Source of the DNA: Candidatus Kuenenia hertensis | GTDB taxonomy: Bacteria; Planctomycetota; Brocadiia; Brocadiales; Brocadiaceae | NCBI GenBank assembly: GCA_021646465.1 | Contig: SOET01000033.1 | Span: 1-49,453 of the forward strand | Direction: 5' to 3' | DNA: 49,453 nucleotides | In this document: piece by piece, positions 1 to 8,010 of the stretch | Position numbering within the stretch: position 1 is the stretch's first letter | How the letters are laid out: each line of letters begins with the position of its first letter | The notes under the pieces: generated by a model | Database searches by the model: none | What the model was told of the DNA's origin: nothing | What the model saw: only the letters and a program-made list of their open reading frames with translations | Made by a program: the position numbers and the translations under genes

Positions 1-42
1 ACGATGTCTTGGCACATTTTCGTGTCCACGATGTCCTGGCAC
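1..42. repeat. Short direct repeat at the window edge
   Basis: A 15-base unit at 1-15 recurs at 28-42 with one mismatch (ACGATGTCYTGGCAC), 27 bases apart. Closely spaced repeats like this occur at the ends of some insertion sequences, for example the IS21 family, but no transposase is visible and the array may continue outside the window. The following ~260 bases hold nothing I can identify. Confidence 0.4.
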
Positions 43-303
43 TTATCACTTAGGATATAATCCAGTTCAAAATTGCCAAACAGAGAGGAACCAAATAGAG
101 ACATCATGTGTATATAGTTTTTCTTACAGAATTAAGCAATTTTGTCTTTTTGCAATTCTATATGACTTTTCCTTTCCATAACTCCACCTTCATGATTTTA
201 AGACCTTCAAACCGAGGTTTTTAATTATCCTCATAAATTCCCGCCTGAAACTATTATAGGGGTTTAATTGATTCTTACATCCTCTGCCTAAGTTTTAGTT
301 TTT

Positions 304-635
304 CTATGGTGCTTTAGGGATTGATTCAATCAAAGCTTCAAAATGTGCCATGTCCTTTTGTTTAACTGCTTCTATGATAACCTCCACAACGTCGCAACAC
401 TCTTTCAAGTGAGGCACTTTGCTTAACACGTTCAACGATTGGCCTAAAATGGATTTTAGTAAATGGTCTTAGGCTTAACAAGTCACCAATTGTTTTAGCT
501 TTTACAGTTAAGGTTGTTTTGCCAGAATAATTCCAGCCGTAGATAAGATTGTACTTTTTAAATTCTGGAATAGTGGCCTGCCAACTAAAATTTCTGAATA
601 CTCCAAAATCCTTTATTTTGTGTATTTTTTAATCA
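304..635 (-). pseudogene. Decayed AAA-family ATPase gene (N-terminal remnant with Walker A)
   Basis: From an ATG at 635 the minus strand encodes MIKK, then needs a one-base shift to continue as IHKIKDFGVFRNFSW and KKYNLIYGWNYSGKTTL. The GWNYSGKT segment is an intact Walker A (GX4GKT). The layout (start, short beta strand, then LIYGWN plus P-loop) is typical of AAA_13/RloC-type and other SMC-like ATPases of defence and repair systems, usually 700 residues or more. Homology fades after about 60 residues. A second frame then gives a short helical tail (LKECCDVVEVIIEAVKQKDM) ending at the TAG at 304-306. The gene is therefore frameshifted and has lost most of its body. The ATPase assignment is good; the RloC-like subfamily is a guess from the N-terminus alone. 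Confidence 0.6.
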
Positions 636-767
636 TTGGTTAACCTTAACTACCGCACTTTTTCTTTATTCCATCATAATTAAGAGTCTGTTAGGTCTAT
701 TGCACTTAACCTACAGCATTGCTGTGGTTCTTCATAAGGGGAATTGAAGATGGTTTGTCTATTTTCA

Positions 768-1112
768 TCATACATTTTCAAATTTCTGTGCCGTAAAAAG
801 TATGATACCCTTTTGTCTTATTTCATAAATAAGGGGAACCCATGTATCATTTTCATACGATTCAGAAGATATGGGGATTGGTTCGATCCTAGGGTCAATT
901 CGCCATGCAATCTGCAACAGAGTTTTCCCTTCTTCGAATCTATCCTTTCCGAAATCAGGTGAAATAACAGCTAAATCTATATCACTATCCATACGTGGAT
1001 TACCTCCTGGTACTTGCGAGCCATAAAGAATTATCTTGTCTATATGAATACCTTTTGCTGTTAATACCTTTGCTAATTTTGAGACTATTTGCTCAATTTC
1101 TGTTTTAACCAT
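768..1112 (-). CDS. MNT-type nucleotidyltransferase (antitoxin of HEPN/MNT pair)
   Basis: A 114-residue minimal nucleotidyltransferase. The family signature is clear: LYGSQ at about residues 29-33, then DSDIDLAVIS at 42-51 supplying the paired metal-binding aspartates. An acidic residue in the IEPIPIS strand could be the third carboxylate. In characterised HEPN/MNT (HepT/MntA) modules the MNT protein neutralises the HEPN RNase by adding AMP to it. The gene overlaps the 3' end of the HEPN gene by 28 bases, so the two should be co-translated. The open frame looks intact, so the antitoxin may outlast its damaged partner. The fold and pairing are confident; the enzymatic activity is inferred. Confidence 0.85.
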   Translation of the reverse strand: MVKTEIEQIVSKLAKVLTAKGIHIDKIILYGSQVPGGNPRMDSDIDLAVISPDFGKDRFEEGKTLLQIAWRIDPRIEPIPISSESYENDTWVPLIYEIRQKGIILFTAQKFENV

Positions 1113-1450
1113 TGGTAAATATCCTCTATTTCGGCAAATTTATTCCTTGCAAATTTTTCAGTGCATTGTTCATAAAAATCCTTTTTTTCGTCCGGATATC
1201 GTGCCTCAACATGAAATTCCATAATTTCCGCCAATTTGTCTATTATAGATTCTTCGATCTTAATGTCCAGTTTACTTGCTAAGAGCATCAAAGAATGAGT
1301 ATATGGCGCATGTTCTTTCGTCACCTTGACAACAAACGCTTTTAATAATTTTTCTATGGCCAGATGTCCAAAAAAGAGGGCGTATGGATACCTTTTTGAT
1401 TCAATCAAACACCTTCCGGTCTCCAGATCATACGATGCACCATTAGCCAA
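1085..1450 (-). CDS. HEPN domain protein, 5' end apparently frameshifted
   Basis: A 121-residue HEPN domain (PF05168 type). It has the helix motif YPYALFFGHLAIEKLLKAF and, later, FHVEARYPDEKKDFY, typical of HEPN partners of MNT proteins. HEPN proteins in such modules are RNases or their degenerate relatives. The open frame can only begin at a TTG (1450). However, an ATG at 1482 in another frame reads MNFNIDKTVQYWL, the usual start of this family, and would join NGASYDLETGRCL after one inserted base. The full gene was therefore probably 1085-1482 and has lost a base near 1446-1450. Either the protein is now inactive or a shortened form starts at the TTG. The frameshift is an inference from family knowledge. 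Confidence 0.75.
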   Translation of the reverse strand: MANGASYDLETGRCLIESKRYPYALFFGHLAIEKLLKAFVVKVTKEHAPYTHSLMLLASKLDIKIEESIIDKLAEIMEFHVEARYPDEKKDFYEQCTEKFARNKFAEIEDIYQWLKQKLSK

Positions 1451-1610
1451 TATTGAACAGTTTTGTCTATGTTGAAGTTCATTTCAAAGGAAAGGTACAA
1501 AATTACACTATGGAGGGCTGGGCTTAAGGAAAAACTTTTGTTACTTACCGTGTGTAATGAAAACTCTGAGAGTTTCCTACAAAAGGTTAAATTGCTGACC
1601 CTTAAAAAAA

Positions 1611-2342
1611 TTACTGTAAACTTTTAAACGTATTCCTTACCTCATCCATCTTCCCGCAGGTCATTTTGCCTTCAGGGCATTTATCCGATACGCAGCCGGG
1701 GCCTGCATCTTTCAAAATATGGGGAGCGACTTTTTTGGCGAGCCGCAGCATTTCAATTGCCATTGCCCTGATTTCCCACTGTGCGCGATTACAGCAGCGC
1801 ACACGGAAAAAATGCAACAATTCGCGGGCATTCATGGTAATGATAATCTTTGTTTCTGCGGCATTGGGCAATAAAAAACGGGCGTCTTCAAAAGAGCTTT
1901 CTCCACTATCGCCTAAAGCCTCGACCAATTCATCATACCATTCCTGAATACAATTCATTTTTTCAATGAACCATTGTTTTTTCCCGGTTTTTTCAATATT
2001 GGGAGGAACAACAAAATCAAAGCCACCGGTCTTCTTGCTTTGTTGTCCTACATACCGCTGGCTTTGCTGGGAATAAGAGGCCAGGCGATGCCGGACAAGC
2101 TGATGCGAACAAGCGCGCGAAATACCCTCTACGCCAAAAGTAAAACTAACGTGCTCTATGGGAGAAAGATGCCTCATTTCCGTCAACTTTTCAATAAACT
2201 TTGATTGATCCTTGCTATCGATCTGCTCCATTAATTCCGCAATAGAAGCCGGGCTATAACACAATTTTGCCGCCTGCGCCACGATATATTCTGCATCTGT
2301 CGTGTATCGTAACAACAGTACATTTAATTTTGATTCAGGCAT
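1611..2342 (-). CDS. thyX: Flavin-dependent thymidylate synthase ThyX
   Basis: A 243-residue ThyX (EC 2.1.1.148), making dTMP from dUMP with methylene-tetrahydrofolate and FADH2/NADPH. The diagnostic motif RHRX7S is present as RHRLASYSQQS at about residues 83-93. The dUMP/FAD-binding region follows, with NARELLHFFRVRCCNRAQWEIR near 168-189, where Arg and Asn residues line the active site. The length is normal for the family. The ATG at 2342 has an upstream AGGTGA-like ribosome site about 12 bases away. It is followed at a short distance by the intact reading direction of the HEPN/MNT pair, with a 160-base spacer. No ThyA is present in the window. ThyX is common in anaerobes that save tetrahydrofolate. 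Confidence 0.96.
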   Translation of the reverse strand: MPESKLNVLLLRYTTDAEYIVAQAAKLCYSPASIAELMEQIDSKDQSKFIEKLTEMRHLSPIEHVSFTFGVEGISRACSHQLVRHRLASYSQQSQRYVGQQSKKTGGFDFVVPPNIEKTGKKQWFIEKMNCIQEWYDELVEALGDSGESSFEDARFLLPNAAETKIIITMNARELLHFFRVRCCNRAQWEIRAMAIEMLRLAKKVAPHILKDAGPGCVSDKCPEGKMTCGKMDEVRNTFKSLQ

Positions 2343-2378
2343 ACGTTTTCAATCACCTAATGTAAAAAAAAATAAACA

Positions 2379-2906
2379 TTAAAATTCTATACCTTTACGC
2401 GCCTTTATTCCTTTTTTGTACGGGTGTTTTATTTCTTTCATCTCGGTCACCAAATCAGCAATCTCGATAATCTGATCTTTGGCATTACGTCCGGTAAGGA
2501 CAATATTTAATCTCCGGGGTTTGTTTCGCAGCACAGAAATCACATCTTCAACACTCAGTAATCCATAATCAATCAAAATGTTAATTTCATCAAGAACAAT
2601 CGTATCATATTCATCGGAGAAAATTTCCTGCTTCGCGTATTCCCAGGATTCTGTGGCATTTTTGATGGTTTCTTCGGAAAAATTTCCTTTTTGTGTTCTA
2701 ATAAATCCCCGCCCCAATTGAACCATTTTAAAATTATGCCCTAATAATTTAGCGGCACGAACTTCACCGGTTCCCTGAGCGTTCTTGATAAATGAAAGCA
2801 TAAGCACCTTCATATCGTGTCCGATTGCACGAAAGCAAAGCCCTAATGCCGCAGTAGTTTTCCCTTTTCCATTGCCGGTATTTACTAATATAAGTCCATT
2901 TTCCAT
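2379..2906 (-). CDS. cobO: Cob(I)alamin / cob(I)yrinic acid a,c-diamide adenosyltransferase
   Basis: A 175-residue CobA/CobO/BtuR-family enzyme that transfers the adenosyl group of ATP to cob(I)alamin or cob(I)yrinic acid a,c-diamide (EC 2.5.1.17). The N-terminus ILVNTGNGKGKTTAALGL carries the family's P-loop. The TGRNA and ITEM-like C-terminal segments (VLTGRNAKDQIIEIADLVTEMKE) and the Lys-Gly-rich tail also match. It lies 36 bases upstream of thyX on the same strand, so co-transcription is possible, although no functional link is obvious. The adenosylcobalamin it makes could serve corrinoid enzymes, and the window contains a B12-binding radical SAM enzyme at its other end. No cobalamin riboswitch was recognised upstream. 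CobO is preferred over BtuR only as a name; they are the same family. Confidence 0.92.
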   Translation of the reverse strand: MENGLILVNTGNGKGKTTAALGLCFRAIGHDMKVLMLSFIKNAQGTGEVRAAKLLGHNFKMVQLGRGFIRTQKGNFSEETIKNATESWEYAKQEIFSDEYDTIVLDEINILIDYGLLSVEDVISVLRNKPRRLNIVLTGRNAKDQIIEIADLVTEMKEIKHPYKKGIKARKGIEF

Positions 2907-3047
2907 AATATATTCTAAATGATTAGATTTATCGTTTATGCCAACAATTGCCTACTGTATTTATCTTAGAAAAATTAAAAGAAGGGGATACACGAAAGCA
3001 ATAATCCAAATGTTTTAGGGATAACAAAATTTTTTTGTTCGTAAAAA

Positions 3048-3181
3048 GTATCTATTCAGCATGTAATACACACCCCGTCAGCTTACGCTGCCACCCCTCT
3101 TTTTAGAGGGGAAAAACGGAAAAAGTCCCCTCTATTAAGAGGGGATTTAGGGGTGTGTTATGAATTACGCTGAATAGTTAC
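3048..3181. mobile_element. MITE-like element, copy 1, with 8-bp target duplication
   Basis: A 134-base element bounded by GTATCTATTCAGC and its inverted copy (one mismatch, ending in GTTAC). CGTAAAAA flanks it directly at 3040-3047 and 3182-3189, an 8-bp target-site duplication. Inside are CACCCC/GGGGTG arms and two small CCCCTC/GAGGGG hairpins, so the whole element can fold into one long hairpin. It has no coding capacity. Related copies are at 22658-22787 and 43313-43443. It is presumably mobilised by a transposase encoded elsewhere. An 8-bp duplication is compatible with several families (IS66, IS256, ISL3, IS1595) and does not choose among them. Confidence 0.88.
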
Positions 3182-3212
3182 CGTAAAAAATGGATTGAAC
3201 GGAATAATCATG

Positions 3213-3253
3213 TAGGATGGGTGAAGCGCCAGCCTGGCGCTTCACCCATCCTA
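3213..3253. repeat. Perfect 20-bp-stem hairpin
   Basis: TAGGATGGGTGAAGCGCCAG is followed by one base and then its exact reverse complement. It lies 24 bases after the target duplication of the MITE-like element. There is no T-run, so it is not a standard intrinsic terminator. It is more likely a REP-like dispersed palindrome. Confidence 0.75.
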
Positions 3254-3269
3254 TAACTACTACACAAGA

Positions 3270-3297
3270 TGGTGGCAGGAGGTAACTCCTGCCACCA
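3270..3297. repeat. Perfect 12-bp-stem hairpin
   Basis: TGGTGGCAGGAG, a four-base loop (GTAA), then the exact reverse complement. It is the third palindrome in a row in this spacer, downstream of the radical SAM gene's convergent side. No T-run follows. Probably a REP-like element. Confidence 0.7.
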
Positions 3298-3399
3298 CTT
3301 CAAATAATTAAAATGAAAATTCATTTACTATCAGGTTACGTCTATTTTTCACAGAATATCATGATGATTTTGCAGAGGTCTTACGGATTGTAGAAAATT

Positions 3400-4422
3400 C
3401 TACCGAAGTGCTCTTTTGCCCATCTTGCGTTTTAAATATATCATAAGTTCTCTCATTAAAAGCCATTTATCTTCCAATGCCCACATGTGAAACGGAAGAA
3501 CACAACCACACCGCAAGCAGTCTGCTTGCGGCCCCATCATACAAGGTTTTTTTAATTGCCCCTGAGGGTCCAAACAAAACGACACTTCTTTAAAAATACA
3601 GTTCCTTGTGATTTCCTTACATTTGTCGGATTTCATAAGCTTAAGAACAAGGCTTGGCACCCCTATAAAATCGCCATATTTTTCCTCTTTTAATCTCAGC
3701 AATGTATCCAATATCTCATCACGCAATTTCCAACCGGGCCAAAAATTATCGTTCGCCAACCCTTTTACCGGCGTATGTATTTGAAACAGGCATCCCCGAA
3801 CACCTGCATCTTTCCATTCCTCAATAAAATATTCAATTTCCCCGTAATTCATTTTATTAATTACCATTGAAACGATAATCTTTAAATCCTGCCTGCCCAC
3901 GTTCTTTTTTATTCTATCATAACAACCCTTGCCGCGAATGGCGTCATGTGTCTCCTTTTTGCCATCCACCGATATGTAAAAATTCACATCCGGCCAATCG
4001 GGAAGTTCCAGTGTTCCGTTTGTAGCAATCAGGTTTGACCGGAAATATTTCATACCCCGTTCTATCAACTCTTTTCGAAGCAGCGGCTCACCGCCAATCC
4101 ATGAACATTGATAAAAGGGGAAATCGGTTTCTTTCAGACTTTCCAGTTTTTCAATCCACTCATCGTCACCCAACTCAGGTTTTTCTGCGTAATCATGCGC
4201 ATAAAAATAACAGTGTTTGCAACGTAAGTTGCAACGATTGGTAATATCAATTGCGCCTATTGCACCTTTCGGTTTACCGAAGAGGTCAAAAGCAGCTAAA
4301 TCATATAATTTAAACAAAAACTTCGTTTGTTTCGTGCCAATATTCCGGCAGGAAAAATCGAAAAGTTTATCCCTAAAGGTATGCCTTGGTCCTGTCTTTC
4401 TTTCTACTATTTCTTTGATCAT
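3400..4422 (-). CDS. Radical SAM protein with a cysteine-rich C-terminus
   Basis: A 340-residue radical SAM enzyme. The CX3CX2C motif is CNLRCKHC at residues 64-71, preceded by AIDITNRCN and followed by an aromatic residue (CY). GGEP at 110-113 is the usual SAM-binding strand, and YISVDG at about 150-155 fits the barrel. After about residue 265 there are seven cysteines in a short stretch, ending in DCLRCGC, which could bind one or two auxiliary iron-sulfur clusters as in SPASM/twitch proteins. The substrate is unknown. The start overlaps the stop of the upstream secreted-protein gene by 4 bases (ATGA), which implies translational coupling. The enzyme might modify a product of that operon, but this is only an inference from context. 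Confidence 0.85.
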   Translation of the reverse strand: MIKEIVERKTGPRHTFRDKLFDFSCRNIGTKQTKFLFKLYDLAAFDLFGKPKGAIGAIDITNRCNLRCKHCYFYAHDYAEKPELGDDEWIEKLESLKETDFPFYQCSWIGGEPLLRKELIERGMKYFRSNLIATNGTLELPDWPDVNFYISVDGKKETHDAIRGKGCYDRIKKNVGRQDLKIIVSMVINKMNYGEIEYFIEEWKDAGVRGCLFQIHTPVKGLANDNFWPGWKLRDEILDTLLRLKEEKYGDFIGVPSLVLKLMKSDKCKEITRNCIFKEVSFCLDPQGQLKKPCMMGPQADCLRCGCVLPFHMWALEDKWLLMRELMIYLKRKMGKRALR

Positions 4423-4994
4423 TTTATATCTGAAAAATCAATTTTATATTTTCTTTCCTGCTCCTTCGTTTTTACAATAATCGCAGTTTTTGCATCCGTA
4501 TCTATCTTATCATACCAAAATACGCCCACGATGCTTTGTTTATTATCCTTGTACTTTCTCCCAAACTCGGTTTTTTGCGGCAAAATATTGCTCATACCTT
4601 GTTTTATAGTAATTTGCACCTCCCCGGGAGTTTGAATACCTTTTTCTGAAACAAGCACAATCACCTTAAAAGATTTTGCAGATTGTATTTCCTTTATCGC
4701 ATCAGAAGTAGTTTCCTTTTCCTTCTTACTATTCATGGCAGAAACAATGGCAAGCTCAACATACTTGCTCATAACTAATCCACCATCCGATTCAGGGTAT
4801 TTCCCAAAACAAGCAGCTTTTACCACACCGCTTTTAAAAACCTTCGCCCCTTTATACTTCTTTCCGTAACTAACAGCCTCCGCAATTTGTTCTTCGCCAA
4901 TTTCGGTTTCAAATGCATTTGCAAAGCCGGAAAAGCCAATTGCTGCCGTCATAAAAATAGTTGCAAGCAGACCTCTCTCAATAATCATCACCAC
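4419..4994 (-). CDS. Exported protein of unknown function
   Basis: I do not recognise this 191-residue protein. The N-terminus MVMIIERGLLATIFMTAAIG followed by FSGFANA/FE is a good Sec signal peptide with likely cleavage after about residue 27. The mature part is mostly beta-strand/charged sequence (ETEIGEEQIAEAVSYGKKYKGAKVF near its start, QSIVGVFWYDKIDTDAKTAI near its end) with one cysteine (AACFGKYP) and no transmembrane segment. It should be periplasmic or, in a planctomycete, in an equivalent compartment. It is translationally coupled to the radical SAM gene downstream (ATGA overlap) and follows the Lys-rich protein gene by 53 bases. A substrate or partner role for the radical SAM enzyme is possible but unproven. 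Confidence 0.75.
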   Translation of the reverse strand: MVMIIERGLLATIFMTAAIGFSGFANAFETEIGEEQIAEAVSYGKKYKGAKVFKSGVVKAACFGKYPESDGGLVMSKYVELAIVSAMNSKKEKETTSDAIKEIQSAKSFKVIVLVSEKGIQTPGEVQITIKQGMSNILPQKTEFGRKYKDNKQSIVGVFWYDKIDTDAKTAIIVKTKEQERKYKIDFSDIK

Positions 4995-5047
4995 ACTCCT
5001 CTACAACTGCTTCCTGATAAAATTGTAATTGTTATGCATGAAATAAT

Positions 5048-5467
5048 CTACTCATCACACAATACAAGTTCTTTTCCTGTAATCATACTTATCCTCTTCC
5101 CAAGGTTTCTCATTTCTTTAAAACCCCCTCTGCTTGAGGATTCGCCAATCTCATCCACCAATATTGTTTTTCCGTTATTCAAATGCAACAACACCGCGTA
5201 TCTTAAATAATTATTTGGGATTGAATCTCTCTCATTTTTTGCAACTTCCGTCTTTTTAATTTTTGCAAACGGAAAATTTTCCGTATGATCAAAAAAAAGC
5301 GTCCGCCTAATCCGGCTGGTAACAAGTTCCGTTTTGCCGTCGATGGTAATTGTTTTAAAAAAAGAACTCAAAACAATTTTATCAGTAGTTTTTTTCGCGC
5401 TTTTCTTAACATCTTTTGTATCTTTTATCACTTTTCTTGTTTTTGTACTTTTTTTGTTTATCGGCAT
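5048..5467 (-). CDS. Small protein of unknown function with a Lys-rich N-terminus
   Basis: A 139-residue protein I cannot assign. The first ~30 residues are strongly basic (MPINKKSTKTRKVIKDTKDV, then KKSAKKTTDK), resembling a disordered nucleic-acid-binding or anchoring tail. The rest alternates predicted strands (IDGKTELVTSRIRRTLFFDH, YAVLLHLNNGKTILVDEIG) and ends in LVLCDE. There is no signal peptide or membrane segment. The ATG at 5467 has an AAGGGGAA ribosome site about 9 bases upstream. It is the first gene of a likely three-gene operon with the exported protein and the radical SAM enzyme. Confidence 0.7.
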   Translation of the reverse strand: MPINKKSTKTRKVIKDTKDVKKSAKKTTDKIVLSSFFKTITIDGKTELVTSRIRRTLFFDHTENFPFAKIKKTEVAKNERDSIPNNYLRYAVLLHLNNGKTILVDEIGESSSRGGFKEMRNLGKRISMITGKELVLCDE

Positions 5468-5685
5468 TGATTTGTTCCCCTTTTTAATGCAAACGCATTA
5501 AAAATTACAGATCTTTATCAGATGTAATCTCATTACAAAGACGGAAATATATCACATGTGATTCAGATAGTCAAAAGTATTATTTACACAATCTTTGCTC
5601 CATCTGCTTACCATAAGAGAGGTTAATAACAATTTACAGCGTAAGATAATATACTCGCAGTGAAAAATCAACTTAAAATATAAAG

Positions 5686-8010
5686 TTAACTATCCAGGAT
5701 TTCCCTGACTTTTTTCAAAAGATTGTCAGGGCTAACCGGTTTTTGTATGAATGTAACACATTTTCCCGGGTTTATGCTTTGGTCAAATGCATCTTCGGAA
5801 TAACCACTGAGAAAAATGATTTTCATTTCGCGTCGCATCTTTTCTATTACTTCATACGTTTTTTTTCCATTTCTTTTAGGCATCCTGACATCAAAGATTA
5901 ACAGATCTATATCTTCACTGTTCCTCATGAATTTGTTTGTAGCATCTTCTCCGTCCACTGCGGTTATTACCCTATAACCGTACATTTCAAGTGATTTTTC
6001 TATCAGCACCCTCACACTTTCATCGTCTTCGGCCAATAGTATTGTCTCCGTGCCTTTTACAGGAATCTTTTTAGTTTTCATTTCCGTTTCTTCCATTGCA
6101 ACATCAACGAGCGGCAAATAGACAATAAATTCGGAACCTTCACCGGGTTTGCTCCGGACATCGATATAACCGTTATGCTGTTTAACTATGCCATCAACAA
6201 TTGAAAGTCCGAGGCCAGTACCTTTATTGACTTCCTTAGTAGTATAAAATGGTTCAAACATTTTCTTTCCTGTTTCTTCATCAATGCCTGTTCCCATGTC
6301 AGACACCGAAAGTAACGCGTAGTGCCCTGCATTGGCAACGCCGTGCAATTGTTTAATATATTTATTCCTAAATACCTCAACATCTGTACGAATAGTGAGA
6401 GTACCTCCTTCGGGCATTGCATCTCTGGCATTGGTAACCAAATTTATCAGAACCTGTTCTATCTGCCCGCTGTCCGCCATAACAGTTAAATCTTTCTCCG
6501 TAAGGAGTAATTTGTACTCAATATCTTCTCTGATAATTCTTTCCGTAAGAAGTTCCGCTTTTTTAATAATAGTGTTCAGGTTTACCAGTTTAGGATTCAT
6601 AACCTGTTTTCTGCTGTAAGCCAGCAAGCCCCGGGTTAATTGGGCGGCCTTTTTCGCTGATTCGACTATTTTTCTGCTGTAATCCTCCAAAGCAACATTC
6701 TTGCTTGCTTCAATAGACATCAATCTTGCATAGCCGATTATTGCCGTAAGAATATTGTTAAAGTCATGGGCAATACCTCCGGCAAGTTGTCCCAGAGAAT
6801 CAATCCTTTGGGAATGATAAAGTTGTTCTCTTAGTGCCGCCTGCTTTTCTTCTGCCTGTTTCCTTTCTGTAATATCCTCCTTAATAGCAAGAAAATTGAT
6901 TATTTTCCCTTCGGTATTTCTCATTGGCATTATTTGCGCCAACTCCCAATAACATTCCCCATTCTTCTTTTTGTTATAAAATTCCCCTTGCCAACTGTTT
7001 CCAGATGTAACCGTATCCCATAAATTTCGATACTCATCGTATGATGTTCTTCCTGATTTTAAGATGCGTGGATTTTGCCCAATGACCTCCTCTTTTGTAT
7101 ATCCCGTTATTTTAGTAAACATGGGGTTGACATATTGAATATTACCGCAAAGATCCGTAATAATAACACTAACGGTGCTTTGTTCTATAGCTTGAGACAA
7201 TTTGAGAATCTGATCTTCCAACTTTTTCCGTTCAGTAATGTCAAGGGTATTTTCTCTTATTCTACGCGCCATTAAATCAAATGATTTTCCCAGATATGCC
7301 AACTCATCTCTCCCCTCAATGTTTGCCCGAACATCATGGTTCTCTACCATCAAACTCTGAGTTGCAGCAACCAAACGTTTGATGCGTCTTGTTAGTACCC
7401 ATTCAAAGAATCCCCATAAAAGAAGACAAAATAGTCCTAAAACTGCCGTAAACTGATAAAATCCTCTTATTACGCCAATATGTCCCGCCTTTTTCGCATG
7501 AGCAAGTCCATATTCAAGATAGAGAAACCCTTCCTTGCTTGGTCTGAGTTCCCCTGGTTTAGCGCCAAAGCTTACAGGAAAAACAAATATACAAGCCAAA
7601 CGGTCACCGGAGAATTGATACTGTTTTGATGATAAATTAATCGCTTTTTCTATTAAATTTGATGCCATGGAGGACTGCATCCCGGAGAACGGCCTGCCTT
7701 TTAATTCATATCTGGTAGAAAAGATAACAGTATTGTTATTATCAACAAGAAGCGCCAAGTTAATATCCGGGTCTTCTCCAAACCAACTGATAGTTCTCTC
7801 CACACCATGCAGGTCTTTGTTGCGAATAAAATTTTCAAGTGTATGTGAAGCCTGCATTCCTCCATACATAGCCCTGGAAACAATTTCTTTCTCTATAAAA
7901 GAATTAATTTCTGCCTTATGATTATGTAATTGGTAAACGCAAATCCCGGTCAACAAAAAAAAGATCGCAACAGAAATAATAAATCGTAATGGTTGTAAAA
8001 GGATTTTCAT
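5686..8010 (-). CDS. Membrane-bound hybrid sensor histidine kinase (HAMP-PAS-HisKA-HATPase-REC)
   Basis: A 774-residue hybrid two-component kinase. Transmembrane helices at about 8-28 and 185-206 enclose a ~155-residue periplasmic sensor region. A HAMP linker (208-260) and a PAS domain with PAC tail (268-386) follow, then HisKA with phospho-acceptor His415 in GGIAHDFNN. The ATPase domain has an N-box (NLVTNARDAM, 523-532), G1 (DMGTGID) and G2 (GTGLGLSIV) boxes. A C-terminal receiver (655-774) has acidic EDD, acceptor Asp707 in FDVRMPK and Lys757. All catalytic residues are present. The HDFNN form of the H-box is typical of NtrB-like/hybrid kinases. No response-regulator gene is adjacent, so its output partner (an Hpt protein or another regulator) is elsewhere. 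The signal is unknown. Confidence 0.95.
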   Translation of the reverse strand: MKILLQPLRFIISVAIFFLLTGICVYQLHNHKAEINSFIEKEIVSRAMYGGMQASHTLENFIRNKDLHGVERTISWFGEDPDINLALLVDNNNTVIFSTRYELKGRPFSGMQSSMASNLIEKAINLSSKQYQFSGDRLACIFVFPVSFGAKPGELRPSKEGFLYLEYGLAHAKKAGHIGVIRGFYQFTAVLGLFCLLLWGFFEWVLTRRIKRLVAATQSLMVENHDVRANIEGRDELAYLGKSFDLMARRIRENTLDITERKKLEDQILKLSQAIEQSTVSVIITDLCGNIQYVNPMFTKITGYTKEEVIGQNPRILKSGRTSYDEYRNLWDTVTSGNSWQGEFYNKKKNGECYWELAQIMPMRNTEGKIINFLAIKEDITERKQAEEKQAALREQLYHSQRIDSLGQLAGGIAHDFNNILTAIIGYARLMSIEASKNVALEDYSRKIVESAKKAAQLTRGLLAYSRKQVMNPKLVNLNTIIKKAELLTERIIREDIEYKLLLTEKDLTVMADSGQIEQVLINLVTNARDAMPEGGTLTIRTDVEVFRNKYIKQLHGVANAGHYALLSVSDMGTGIDEETGKKMFEPFYTTKEVNKGTGLGLSIVDGIVKQHNGYIDVRSKPGEGSEFIVYLPLVDVAMEETEMKTKKIPVKGTETILLAEDDESVRVLIEKSLEMYGYRVITAVDGEDATNKFMRNSEDIDLLIFDVRMPKRNGKKTYEVIEKMRREMKIIFLSGYSEDAFDQSINPGKCVTFIQKPVSPDNLLKKVREILDS

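Larger units (their letters stand above)
2907..3399. other. 493-base intergenic region rich in hairpins
   Basis: No gene was found. The region holds the promoter side of the cobO gene, one copy of the MITE-like element (3048-3181) and, just beyond it, two further near-perfect hairpins (3213-3253 and 3270-3297), each annotated separately. Confidence 0.7.

Noticed and set aside
744-962. Plus-strand open frame of 72 codons
   Set aside because: Lies opposite the clearly recognisable MNT gene, and has no ribosome site or family.
2907-3047. Cobalamin riboswitch in front of the corrinoid adenosyltransferase gene
   Set aside because: I saw no B12-box (GCCACTG-like) or multi-stem leader, only AT-rich DNA and the MITE.
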